Source: Neoceratodus forsteri
Lineage: Eukaryota; Chordata; Ceratodontiformes; Ceratodontidae
Length of the DNA: 64,000 nt
Direction: 5' to 3'
Assembly (NCBI GenBank): GCA_016271365.2
Contig: CM057451.1
Coordinates: forward strand, 370,037,501 to 370,101,500
A program made the position numbers and the translations under genes. Positions within the stretch are counted from its first letter, which is position 1; every line of letters starts with the position of its first letter. Below, piece after piece: positions 45,273 to 56,579 of this stretch. Under the pieces are notes generated by a model. That model did not search any database. It saw only the letters and a program-made list of their open reading frames with translations, and was not told where the DNA came from.

Positions 45273-47390
45273 GGGGGGGCGGAGCCAGCTGCCATCGAGG
45301 ACAGACATGCTTTCCCTGTGCCTCACACCAGCCACTCTTCTAAAGTATGAAAAATCAAGTTTTTGAATTTTTACTGCTGGGACTGATGATAATATTTGGA
45401 TTAAGGAGAATTTACTGAGCACCTGGATCACAATACTGACTTTTGTGCACAATGGGAAACCCTGACAAAAAGGTTCCAGACGGCACTGGGAAGAAAGCCA
45501 CTCAGACATTGGGAGTAAGCAGCAGGGAGCACAGTATCTATATGACCAACGATGATGTCCTCTAGGAGGCCCATTCACTTGAACGGTGAGTAATACAGCT
45601 GGATAACAAAGTCTTGGACTTACAGGGCTTTGTGAAATGCAGTCGGCAGCTGCTTATAGTGAAGTTGACCTGACCAAGGCCTTCGACCTGGTGGACCACC
45701 CTATTCTGTTATTCAAGTTAAAGTATTTAAGAGTAGGAGAGTATGCTATTACATGGTTTGAACACTACTTGCAGGACAGAAAACAGCAATTAAAGATTGG
45801 TTCAAAAACATCTACTTTGAGGTCTGTCCATACTGGGGTTCCACAGGGTTCGATTCTAGGTCCACTCCAGTTCTTTGTTTTCATAAATGATTTGCCGGAT
45901 GTTTATACTGATGCATCAGTTATTATGTATGCAGATGATACGGTAATTTATAGTGGAGCAAGAACTGGAGTGGGCCTGGAAGCCAAACTGCAACCCTTGT
46001 ATTGTGGTTTACAAAAATAGTTTGCGAAAAATGAACTTTTGTTAAATGAGAAAAAGACAGTCACAATGTTATTCGGTCTTAGATGTAGATTACAAGGTAA
46101 TACCTTGTGTATAACTGGTAAGAATGGTGTTAAGTTGGACCAGGTGGGGGTGTTTAATTATTTAGGGGTATATTTACAGTAGAGAGTGAACTGACTTTAA
46201 ATGAACATGTATTAATATTAACACAAAAAGTAAATAATAAACTGGGTTTTTTTATACAGAAATGTTAACTGCTTAACAGTACAGGCAAAACATGCAACAG
46301 CGCATCAAGTTTTGTTACCAGCATTAGAATATAATAGTATTTTATTATTAAATGCCCCGAAACTTGTATCACAAATATACAGTAACTTTTAATAATAGTG
46401 TGAGGTTTGCAGTTGGATGCTTTGATAAAAGGGAACATTATTGTAACCTATATCTCACTTTTGGGACTTTACTCCCAAGAGAGAGAGAATTACCAAGACA
46501 GCCTATCTGTTTTTACATAAATTATTTCATACACAAATTCCCTCTGCTCTGTCAGAACATCTACAACGTGTAAATTCTGTAACAGCACTTAGGGAGTCAT
46601 CGACTAAATTACTTATAGAACATAGAATAAGTACAAAAACAGCAGAGCGATCTTTAACTAATTATGGTTCAAAACTGATAAACAAATTACCTCAATTGAA
46701 ATTGGATATATATAACAAAAGAGGTATTTTTAAAAAAATATTTGGAAAATTATTTAGATGCTGTCTCCAATTGCAAATGTGCTGGGGTTACAGGATGTGA
46801 CCTTTACTTAGGTTAATACTGGGTTACTGTGTTCCTGTATATAGTGCATGCTTTTTATTACCTTATGAATGAATGAAGTATATGTTATTTTAATGTTAGC
46901 CATGATTAACTGTTGGAAACCGTGTTTGTTATTATGTTTGTGTCCTTTGTAAATCCCTTCCCCAGGTGTGGTTGAAAAAGGGTCATTGGGTATAATCTAC
47001 ATTCCTGGTAAAACTAATAAATGAAATGAAGTACAGCAGGCTACAGGGCAGCTCTGTGGGCTTCCAAATGACGTTGGAGCTAATGAAAGAAAATAAAGGC
47101 CTATATTTCCATTTGGAAGTACTGGAGAACGTTGCTAGATCTAGCAAGTTGTGCATCCGGGTCTCCCCAAACAGGTGGAGGAGGTCAACCCTCAAGACTT
47201 TATTCGGAACTGGCTAGGTCATAATCTGAAACTGGACTCTCCACCGGTTGTTCAACAATGCTATCGAATTACACCCTATAGAAGACTGCCGTCAGATATC
47301 TCCTCGCATCCCTTCTTTCCACACTGAGGCATATACATAGCAGAGACAGGATCCTGGAAGCTGCTCATTAGTCTGGCCCATTGGAGACCG
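45273..47390 (+). pseudogene. Tx1/L1-like 5' UTR and ORF1, interrupted by another LINE
   Basis: A G-rich start (GGGGGGGCGGAGCCAGCTGCC) is typical of L1 5' ends. An ATG at 45451 begins MGNPDKKVPDGTGKKATQTL, and after a stop the coiled-coil-like QLDNKVLDLQGF follows. Beyond the inserted LINE, 47026-47390 gives FHLEVLENVARSSKLCIRVS, then in another frame EEVNPQDFIRNWLGHNLKLD, which is L1 ORF1 RNA-binding sequence. ORF1 proteins coat the element RNA. ORF2 is absent. Confidence 0.6.
45637..47021 (+). mobile_element. Rex1/L2-like LINE inserted in the L1 ORF1
   Basis: The frame 45637-46020 covers the reverse transcriptase palm: DLTKAFDLVDHPILLFKLKY, GVPQGSILGPLQFFVFINDL and an intact IMYADDTVIYSG. 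Post-palm sequence continues to about 46800 in broken frames (ERELPRQPICFYINYF near 46490). The 3' end is CTGGTAAAACTAATAAATG, then an ATGAA repeat. TGAAATGCAGT at 45633 and TGAAATGAAGT at 47022 could be the target duplication, although the ATGA tail makes this ambiguous. 5' truncated. Confidence 0.75.
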
Positions 47391-48234
47391 ATGTAGCGAA
47401 TAACTTGTCTATAGATATATTATAGTGGTGCGATAGCGCCACTATAATTAGGGTTGAGTAGCATGTTTAATGTTAAATCTCAAATTTTGTACTTTAATAA
47501 CTTTGCAACCAATCAATTGATTTGCACAAAATTTGGCATGCACTGTTCTGTATGGTAGATCTCTTGATGTGGCAAGTTTCGCTCCAGTCGTATGTATGAA
47601 TTCTGAGATCCAGATAGTGCAAAAACTTTAAAAGTTGCCATTTTTTGCATTTTTTTCCTCATCGCCTTGTGCACAGATGGTGTGGAATTTTGGTATGATT
47701 TGTTTATGGTAGAAACAGCTTGGGTAACAGAACTGCCCTGCATTTATTTAGTGAAAAAATATTAACCTGTTGCAAAGTTATTCAATTTGTAAGTTCCCAT
47801 TGTTTTCAATGGGAAGATCACTTTCCAGGATAGAAGTATAAAGTTCGACAAAGGATTTGGCTTCACGAAAAAAGATTATTTTTCGTGAGGTTCCAATAAT
47901 TTTTTGCCAGAAAAATTCCTCTTTTATGAGCCGCCATCTTGTCTTTTTTCCCACAAACTAAAATATGTGGTAAATACATACAAAATGCTGTCATTTGACA
48001 AATCAAACACCAGAATCTAGCTAAACGGGCCCCATTTAGCTAGATTCTGGTGTTTGTCTTTCACAGTTAGAGCCAGGAATACTTTTTATGGGCACCTGAA
48101 ATCCTGGGTGCCCAGCTTAGCGAGAGGAGCATGTTCCCCGCGTTCTCTGTATGAGAACCGTGGATTTTCTTGACTTCTGCTGCTGCAGCTGAACTTGTGC
48201 TGCCAGCTGCAGTGTCTGTTGTGAGCCCCCTTGG
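47391..48234. other. Unassigned AT-rich DNA with hairpins
   Basis: Inverted repeats include ATTATAGTGGTGC/GCGCCACTATAAT (about 47425-47453), CACGAAAAA/TTTTTCGTG (about 47864-47888) and the 22-bp hairpin at 48004-48056. A GAGCCGCCATCTTGTC motif lies near 47930. No coding similarity. Confidence 0.4.
48004..48056. repeat. Perfect 22-bp inverted repeat
   Basis: CAAACACCAGAATCTAGC plus TAAA at 48004-48025 is exactly mirrored at 48035-48056 around a 9-base CGGGCCCCA loop. Perfect pairing suggests a recent origin or selection. Confidence 0.85.
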
Positions 48235-48350
48235 CCTGGTGTCTAGTGGCACTCCTCACTCCAGATCACTGTCCCACTAAATAAAATATATTTTCCCTGG
48301 TGTCTGGTGGCATCCCCCACCCTCCGATAGCCATTCCCCTTACTTTTATG
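48235..48350 (+). repeat. Dispersed ~60-bp minisatellite, locus 3
   Basis: CTGGTGTCTAGTGGCA at 48236 and CTGGTGTCTGGTGGCA at 48297 are 61 bases apart, with the same intervening AAATAAAATATATTTTCC-type block. Two units. Confidence 0.65.
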
Positions 48351-48765
48351 TTTATATTTTTTATTTATTTATATAATCTGGCACCGGGATGACCACCCCT
48401 GGTGTCGGATCTCCCCCCCACAGCCTGTTGTTTTATTGATGGTGCCAACATGGTGGGGTCCAGTCCCCATGTCAGCATTACTAGCCCCCTTCCCCAGCAG
48501 TGTGGGACACTGGGGAGCCCACCCCCAGTGTCCCAAAATATTTATTTCCTTTGATCCTGTAAAAACAAAGAGTCCCCCAACATCTTTTTTTTAAATCTGA
48601 TAAAAAGAAAACAGTCCCTCGTTGTCCCCACCATCCTGACCACAGCTACATATATATACATATACACACCTACAGAGGGATGGGAGCACAGGGTCCAAAT
48701 TACTCTGTGCTCCCACAGTAAAATAAGGATACTATTATACTATCTCAAAAAGTAAGGAAATAAGT

Positions 48766-49115
48766 TGCAAACAACTTCTTTAATGTTCCAATTAGGGTCA
48801 AAGTGACAAAAGTTGGGACATGAGGCATTAGGGGTCCCCTAACATTCAAGCCTCCCAAACCAGACAGGAGAGCAGGTGTGGGGTGTGCCTTGGGCTTCTC
48901 AGACCTAATGCTCACCCCATTCTCATAAAGTCTACACATCTGACCTTATTTACAGATGGAGTGGGGTGTACATTAGGCTTGAGAAGGCCAAGGTGCACCC
49001 CACACCTGCTCTCCTGCCTGGTTTGGGAGGGTGAAGTGTTAGGGAAATCCTAACACCTCATTTCCCAACTTTTGTCACTGTGACCCTAACTGGAGCATTA
49101 ACATATTTTTTGCAG
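48766..49115. repeat. 350-bp palindromic element
   Basis: Arms of about 159 bases (48766-48924 and 48957-49115) are inverted copies around a 32-base centre. Shared blocks include GTGACAAAAGTTGGGA, CCTCCCAAACCAG and AGGAGAGCAGGTGTGGGGTG. There is no coding capacity. An older relative lies at 9593-9960. Confidence 0.88.
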
Positions 49116-49266
49116 CACACACATATATATTTATACAGTTGGGCGAGAGCTATTCCAGTGTAATAAAAGGAGACATTCTCACTGCAGTGAGATAAATGCC
49201 AATGACATCAGCAGTGAGATAAATTCCATTTATCCATACTCTGCTGATGTCACCCCTCACACACTA

Positions 49267-49565
49267 AAGCCTGCATTCTAAATGAAACTGCTTCATAAAA
49301 CAGTTTCTCTTTCTCTCTGAAGCCTGCAACTTACTCAATTGGCATTCCAAAAGACACTCACCTGTGTCTCACAGTGTTTCTGAGACTCCCAGCCAATTAC
49401 TATGCTGTTCTCGGCTTCACAACAGCCTGCATTCTAAATGGAATTCCTTCACAAAGGAGTTTCTCTTTCTCAGTGCTACCTGCAACTTACTCACTTAGCA
49501 TTGGAAAAGACTCTCACCTGTGTGCCATTGTGTTTTTCAGACTCCCAGTCCATTCAGAAAAACTC
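49267..49565 (+). repeat. Two tandem ~165-bp units
   Basis: AGCCTGCATTCTAAATG starts at about 49267 and 49427. Both are followed by AGTTTCTCTTTCTC, GCAACTTACTCA, CTCACCTGTGT and a closing CAGACTCCCAG-type block in the same order. The unit adjoins the palindrome array that follows. Confidence 0.75.
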
Positions 49566-49649
49566 ACACACACTCACACCACACACAGAAAGAGCAGAAA
49601 GCACACAGAAACAGAAAAAGAACACAAAAAAATAATATTTCTAAAGCTC

Positions 49650-50390
49650 CCATCCCCATTGTATAAATCACACGCATGATGTGCGCATTGTGAGATATGG
49701 AAAGTATTCTCAGTCCTGCAGCGTGAGCTCTGGATACTCTCACTCATGCCTTTGGCACTCATGAGTATCTGGAGCTCACTCTGCAGGAATGAGAATATTT
49801 TCCATATCCCACTCCTGCCCATCATGTAATATATCTATATATATATATAGATATGTATTACATGATGGACAGGGTAGGATATGGAGAAAATATTCTCCCT
49901 CCTGCTAGTGTGAGCTCCAGGCAGTGCCGAGGCATGGTGAGGAAGTGTCAGAGCTCACTCTGCAGGAGTGAAAATATTATCCATATCCCGATCTGCACAT
50001 CATGTAATCTCTGTCTATATAGATATATAGATATATATTACATGATGGGCAGGAGTGGGATATGGAAAATATTCTCACTCCTGCTGAGTGAGCTCCAGAC
50101 GAGTGCCGAAGGCACGAGTGAGAGTGTCCAGAGCTCACTATGCAGGAGTGAGAATATTTATCCATATCCCACGATCTGCACATCATGTAATATATATCTA
50201 TATAGATATATATTACATGATGGGCATGAGTGGGATATGGAAAATATTCTCACTCCTGCTGAGTGAGCTCCAGACGAGTGCCGAAGGCACAAGTGAGAGT
50301 GTCCAGAGCTCACTCTGCAGAAGTGAAAATATTTATCCATATCCCACGATCTGCACATCATGTGTGCGATTTATACAGTAAGGGATAGAG
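49650..50390. repeat. Tandem array of four palindromic units
   Basis: Units start with CATGATG at 49675, 49861, 50041 and 50216 (spacing 186, 180 and 175). Each unit is itself an inverted repeat: GGGATATGGAAAATATTCTC...GAGTGAGCTC mirrored by GAGCTCACTCTGCAGGAGTG...CCATATCCC. The AT-rich joints (TATATATCTATATAGATATA type) are also palindromic. The whole array is bounded by inverted ends, TGTATAAATCACACGCATGATG and its near-complement CATCATGTGTGCGATTTATACA. Confidence 0.88.
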
Positions 50391-52831
50391 TTATGGCATT
50401 TTTATTTGTGTGACTTATTGGTTTTATTTTGTTTTGTGGTATTCTTCCATTGCATGTATGCTTCCTTCTGTGGGATTCTGCTTTGTTTTCTGAATGGGAG
50501 TGACTGTTGATATGTGAGTGATTGGAAGTTTGAATGGGAAGTAGTTGTGTTTTATGATTAGTTGGTAGTCCAGGTTGTAGTCCATGATTGGTTGGGTTTT
50601 CTGTCTTTCTATGATGTGATTGTTTTACTGTGTTGATTGTGTGGGAGTTTGGTTAGTTTCATCCTGGTTGGTGTTCTGTATATTTATTTTTCTTTCAGTG
50701 GTTTCCCATTCATTTTGGGTCATTGTTTTTGTCCTATAGTGTTTATTTTATGTACACTGTGCTATGTAGTCTGATGGGTTCATGTTTCACTTCTCAGTCC
50801 ATTGCGCATCATGTTCCCAGTGGTGCGGCTTCCTGACTTTCACTTTTATGGACTGCTTTTGGATTTGGAGCCACGATGAGGACTGAGGAATATACTGTAT
50901 ATAGCAGGTACTGCTGTAAAATTAAAGTTGCACATTGTGCAAAGTCCTGGAACAGTGTACAAAGTCTAGGGATTTGGTGTACTGTATGAGCATTTTACTT
51001 GTGACAGAGGTTTACCTTGGATCTCAGTCAATGACATAGTTGAAGTTGTCTTCTTTGGAACCAGCGTTCCACTTGGAGATTTACTGCTTTACTTTTTTTG
51101 TGTTGTATTGTACTAATGTGAAAGTTTTATGGATATGTTTGTAACGTGGGCTATATTTACGTATTTCTTAGCTAGAGACGTTGTCCAGTGAGGTTAGTGC
51201 CTGTACTGACGTAGCCACAGTGAGAATATCAGCTGCTGATGTAGGCATACCTGTTAAGATATTCCACAGTATCTACGTCAGCTTCCTGATGTTCAGTGCC
51301 TGTGAGAATAACCTTATTTATTTGAATGTTAATCCCTTCACCCCTATTGTATAAATTATATATATATTAACCTGTCTATATACCTTAACTTGAGTTATGC
51401 CACAAGGAACAGACGAGGGGCCTTTGCCATAGTTCCAAGTGAACTCCCATCCTTCAGCATTTCTCACAGTCTGCAATACCTTGCTAGACTAAGGATCAGC
51501 TCTTGATAAAAATAAAATCTGACTTTGGTACACAGGGAGCTGCAGTGGATGCAGAAGACAATGGTGCTGCAGGACCTTGAGGCTAATATGAGCTGTTAAT
51601 GTTAGTATGTAAGGGTAGGGTTGGGGAAATGAAATGGCTGCGAAGGTAGTGGATCAGCGCTGATGTGAGGGGCAATATCCCCTAGATAAGAGGGGTATAT
51701 CCCGTCAATGTGCTTTATTTTACAAATAGTTGTATATGTGTAATGTCTTTGGTTTATTCTTACTGTCGAAGAGCTCACAAGAGTAAGGTTGAAAATAGCA
51801 CTGCCCACATGGAAGGCTCAGAAATGCCTTCCCGCCTCCATGGGTGTGCAAATTGTTTGAATAGGGATACTTGCAATGCAGTTTCTTATTCCTGAATACA
51901 TATGTCAGGCTGTCATGTCCAATAGCCTTTCTTCATACTATTTTGACTCTCACATAGAGACTGAGACCCTTAGAGTTCCTGATAAAGGTGTAGCCTATGG
52001 CACATACATGAAGTTGTTCCTGCATTTAAATCTCTCCAACATGTAGTAAGACTTATGAGGTATGCTGTTTTACTCTTGAAGTTCCTGTTTCAAAATTATA
52101 CTCTTTTACTATTTCTGGTATTTTTGTATTAACTGTAGTTTTGATATTAGGTCACTTATTAGAGCGGTGGTGCGGCACGGACTTTAGCACGACAAACTAT
52201 ACTGATTTAAGTAAACCTTTTTCTCTATGGGACCCCATGTTATAAAGACAAAGCCTATGATGTATGTTGAACTGAACTCATATTGTGTGAAGGTCTCTCC
52301 TCTCCTGTGGCAGGGCTATGGCTCAGCAGTGACTGCTGAGGAGATGCTATCTTGGTAGACTGGTAGACTGTATCTTGCATTGGCTCCAAATGGGGTATTT
52401 ACCTGGACACTCAGATAATGTATCCTGTAAGAATTCCAGTATTCTGCCCATGTGTCCTCTGTGTGTCCTGTAGAGCTGGTTTGTAAGTTCTGTATTTATA
52501 AAACTAATTAAAAGATTTTACCAAAAAAAATACTTAGCAGTTTAACAGTAAAAACAGAATCTGGATATGAAATTTTACAAGGGTCAAATGAATACATTGA
52601 TACAAGGGACAGTAGTTATCTACAAGGCAATGCCAATAAAAACTAAGAGTATGATGGTGAACTAGACTGTACCAGTCAGGTGTGGTATTACTTTATGCTT
52701 GCAATCCCTACCTTTCAGTGACAGAAATGTCAGTTTTAGAGAGGACAGAGGAAATTATTGAGGCAAAACGAGGGACCTTCCCTGAAAGTCAGGGATAGTT
52801 GAGAGGTATACATTGTCACTTAATCTTTCCT
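50391..52831. other. Unassigned sequence
   Basis: A weak stem-loop pairs TGACGTAGCCACAGTGAGAATATC (about 51210) with GATATTCCACAGTATCTACGTCA (about 51257-51280). CCCTATTGTATAAATTATATAT near 51347 echoes the end of the palindrome array. No coding similarity is recognised. Confidence 0.35.
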
Positions 52832-52973
52832 GAGCTTTAGGAACACCAACAGATAGGTCAGCTGTCATAATGCAGTAGTCCTCCCACTGCATCATGAGTG
52901 CTTCGACTGTGTTGTGGGTGTTCCCTGTGCTCAGGAAGGATGCAGTGGGTGTGGATTAAGGACTGTGAACAAA
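52832..52973 (+). repeat. Dispersed repeat, partner of 22955-23104
   Basis: Same ordered blocks as the first copy (GAGCTTTAGGAACAC, CCACTGCATCATGAG, GGAAGGATGCAGTGG). Family unidentified. Confidence 0.7.
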
Positions 52974-53089
52974 TTATAACACCAATGTAATACATCTAGC
53001 CCCTACTGTGTATGGATTTCCTTGCACAGTTTTCTTGTTGTGAGACAGTTCAAAGGTCACAACATGTTGTTAGTATATTAGTGACATCA

Positions 53090-55045
53090 TTACCTGGTCA
53101 GGGAAAGGGAGGTTTTTACCACCCTTAAATCCCTACACTCGAGAGGATCTGGGGGCCCTGACGGGATCCAAACCAGAATCTTCAAGGAGGGAGCCCCAGC
53201 TCTAGCTAAACCCCTAACCTGGCTGATCAACCGGTCCATAATGGAGGGGTCTGTACCCAAGCTTTGGAAACAGGCTCTGGTGAGTCCCATACACAAGGGA
53301 GGATCAGCAGAGCCCATTGAGAACTACAGGCCTATCTCTTTGTTGTGTGCCATAGCAAAAGTACAGGAGAAGCTAGTCTACTCCCAACTCCGTGATTACC
53401 TAGAAATCCACCGGGCAATCTCTCCATCACAGCACGGGTTCAGGGCCAAGCATGGGATGGACACTGCACTAACTAAATTCTCAACAGAAGTACTGAGCAA
53501 TAATGACGGAGGGGTCAGCACAGGGGCAGTCTTCATTGACCTATCTAAAGCCTTTGACTTGGTAAACCACAACCTCCTTTCTACAAAATATCGCTCTCTT
53601 GGCCTGACACCCACTCACTAGGATGGTTCAAGAGTTATCTCTCTGGCGCACCCAGAGGGTTAAGTGGGAGGATAAAGTCTCCAAGCTAGCCCTACTCAAA
53701 GAAGGTGTACCCCAAGGGTCAATCCTCGCCCTCTTCTCTTTACATTGTTCATAAATGATCTGCATAAACATACCCGGAGTAGCGCCATCCAGTCTGTGGA
53801 TGATGCAGTCATTTATAAACTTCTAACTTACCAGAGTTGCAGACAGCCCTCCAAGAAGACATCCATCAGATGGCTCACTCTGAACAAAATGGTTTTAAAC
53901 ACCAACAAAATGAAAGGTATGCTCTTTGGCCCTAGATCCTGGGAACAGAGGTCACATCTCCTTCAACTCCAGTCCAGAGGGTGTAAAACTTGAGGTGGTC
54001 ACCTCCACCAAATACCTTGGCCTTACCCTGGACCAAGGCTTCACACTAAAAATCATGTAGATCAAATCACCAAAGCCATCCATAGGAAACTTGGCATCCT
54101 TTATAGACTAAAGGACCAGATCATCCGGAAGCTAGGGTAGCCATTGCCACTAGTGTACTCCTCCCAAAGCTCACACTCATGACCCCGATCCTCCAGAGGC
54201 GTGGCCGTGATGGAGATAGGAAGGCTGCAGACCTTGTACAATAAAATAGTCCGCTTTGCCACCATGTCTTACCGGGACTCACCACTGTGAGGCCCAATCC
54301 AGGCTCAGGTGGCCGTCTCTGGATGCTCGCCTCTCCTACCCAACCCTCTGCCTTACATTCAAGCTACTGGGTCCCTCACCTCCCCCCAGCCTGGATGGGC
54401 TCGTCAGGGTGACACCCAACCCACGGTGCCTGCGCTCATCAGGCCAAACTCTCCTCGTGGTTCCCAGGATTAGGACTAAAGCCAGGTCTAGGTCCTTTGC
54501 ATACACCGCCCTTCCACCTGGAGCAACCTCCTTGGAGTGCGGGAGGCTGAGACGTTACCAGCTTCGGACTAAGCTTAAGGACACCTGCTCCAATAGGGCA
54601 TATGTCTCTGCTACAGTACCTGACCACGTGCAGCCACCTGGGTAGCTCAATAGACCCTCAACCTCCATCCTGGCAGTATAACGGTCCTCCCTTACAGACA
54701 GGGTGCACTTATGTCCCAAATTTATCCCCTTCAATCTGCCCACACAGCAGCTAACCCTAGGTCTTTAGCTGCTGCTCACTATTCAGAGCACTTTTACTCT
54801 AATCAATAACTAGTGATGTTTAATGTTTAATGGTCTCATTATGTGTAAACTGTATGTCCTTACAGCCTGCATGTCTTCCACTACCTGCTGCCCGTAAACA
54901 TATGTATTCTTACTGTTAAAAACTATTCAATCTCCCGACTGTACTGATCTGTTACCTGTACGTTGTTGTTTCACCCGGGTCGCCCCTGAAAAAGGGACCT
55001 CTTTGGGCCCAGCGTTCCTACCCGGTCATCAAACTTCAATAAATA
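53090..55045 (+). pseudogene. Rex1-like LINE reverse transcriptase and 3' end
   Basis: The plus strand encodes LWKQALVSPIHKGG, ENYRPISLLCAIAKVQEKLV, SPSQHGFRAKHGMDTAL and VFIDLSKAFDLVNHNLLS (53241-53621). In the next frame GVPQGSIL is followed by LFINDLHKHTRSSAIQSVDD, where the catalytic box appears as S-V-D-D. A C-terminal region resembling SRSFAYTALPPGATSLE lies at 54256-54645. The 3' end is AAACTTCAATAAATAAATTA near 55025-55045. Frameshifts and a mutated catalytic box make it inactive. Confidence 0.8.
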
Positions 55046-55399
55046 AATTACCATTCTGCAACTGCAACAACTTCTGCAATTACAGAATTTCTTGCCACCT
55101 GTATCTATAGCACACACACTGCCTGCCTGTCACACAGACATTACTCTGACTTTATTTTAGTAAAGAAAACCCACTCTGCACCCTGACAAATAACTATCCA
55201 GTCACTTCCCTATTAGGATCAAAATATGCATATATTGGTATTTCCATTAGTAAGGCATTCAAAGATGAAGGTCTCCTCACTGTTTCATTTTTTTAACATG
55301 CATTGTTGATAGACGGTACAGAGCAGGCAGCATGCATTGGAAAAATGGAAACAATCATTAGCAGATATTGTTGGACTTTTTTTAAGCTATGACAATAAG
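55046..55399. other. Unassigned sequence
   Basis: No similarity is recognised between the two LINE fragments. Confidence 0.3.
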
Positions 55400-55660
55400 A
55401 AGAATTAGCATTTATATAGTGTTTTTCTTATACAATACCAAAGCACTTTACAAGCAATGAGAGACTGATATTATAATGACTGTAAATCTGTGGTAGCAGT
55501 CATTCCACTCATCAACACCACTACACAGCCTCGGAGAACTGCATGAACCAGTTTTATTGGAAGGGTAATGTTGGCCAGGACACTGAGAAAAATGTCCTAC
55601 TCATCCTGGACATGGACTATGATACTCTGGTGGTTAGCCAGTACAAGGCTGCTTGAGGGA
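55400..55660 (-). mobile_element. L2-type 3' end fragment
   Basis: AGCATTTATATAGTGTTTTT followed by AAAGCACTTTACAAG is the antisense of the conserved L2 3' stem. The adjoining ACACTGAGAAAAATGTCCTAC region fits the neighbouring LINE 3' UTR. Short and decayed. Confidence 0.5.
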
Positions 55661-56579
55661 TATGGCATTCTGGTTCTTTGGATGTATTATTTGCTTGTTT
55701 TAAATGGCACCTATGATTTAACAGGTGTCATTTTTCTTTATAGCAAAAAATGTATATTCAACTTAAAGTTTTTAACATGATTGTTTGGACTGGGTTTGCT
55801 GCCGGTGGAGCAGCAGGATGGCACCAAGCTGCTTCGTCCAGCTCCTCTGTTCTCTGAGTCTGACTAAAAGATATTTTAAAAGTTGCTATTAGTTATTTTC
55901 ATTCCTCTTTTTTGGAAAATGTGCCAGTGAAAATTGCACATAGCCATTTGAGTTCACTACTTTTGCCTTGGATGGCCTTTTACTGACTGTCTGATGCTTC
56001 ACTTTTAGCGGAGGTTTTGCCAGCGTTTGTGCAGTGTTCTCTCATGCAAGCAGTGAGTCGGTTTGCAAGAGACTGGGATGAGAGGAGCCTTGATAACACA
56101 AATGGTGTGAATATCGAAGCCCCATAAGTGGAGATTTTTTGGAAAATGGAGGAGTCAGAAGAGCTGGAAGATTTTTCATGTGAGGAACTGAGGCTGACGA
56201 GGTCTACACCAACACTATATGTTGTACTATATTTGCTGAAATGCTTGTTTTGTATTTTAAAAAGATGACTTCAAATAGTCCTGGAGGATGGAAATTTAAG
56301 TAGAACATAGTTTGAAGTTTGGTAGATCAGGAGAGCATGAACTCTTTTCAGAGAAGGTTTCCTAAGAAGAAATGTGGCCTGAATGTATTAACCTGTTTCC
56401 ACCTGGATGTTAACAAACTCCTTGTGAGGGAAAATGGGTATCAATTTCACTGTTTGCTAACTCAATATGGCCAGGGATTTGGCGACTTGTACTGAGTAGT
56501 TTCAATTTTTTCTTTTCCACACAAAGGTAAATTTTTTTCTTATTACGACTCAATATGGGTAGATGTTCCTAACTGCTGC

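Noticed and set aside
49853..50381. Cys/Ser-rich open frames in the palindrome array
   Set aside because: They translate repeated palindromic DNA on both strands with equal plausibility and show no domain.
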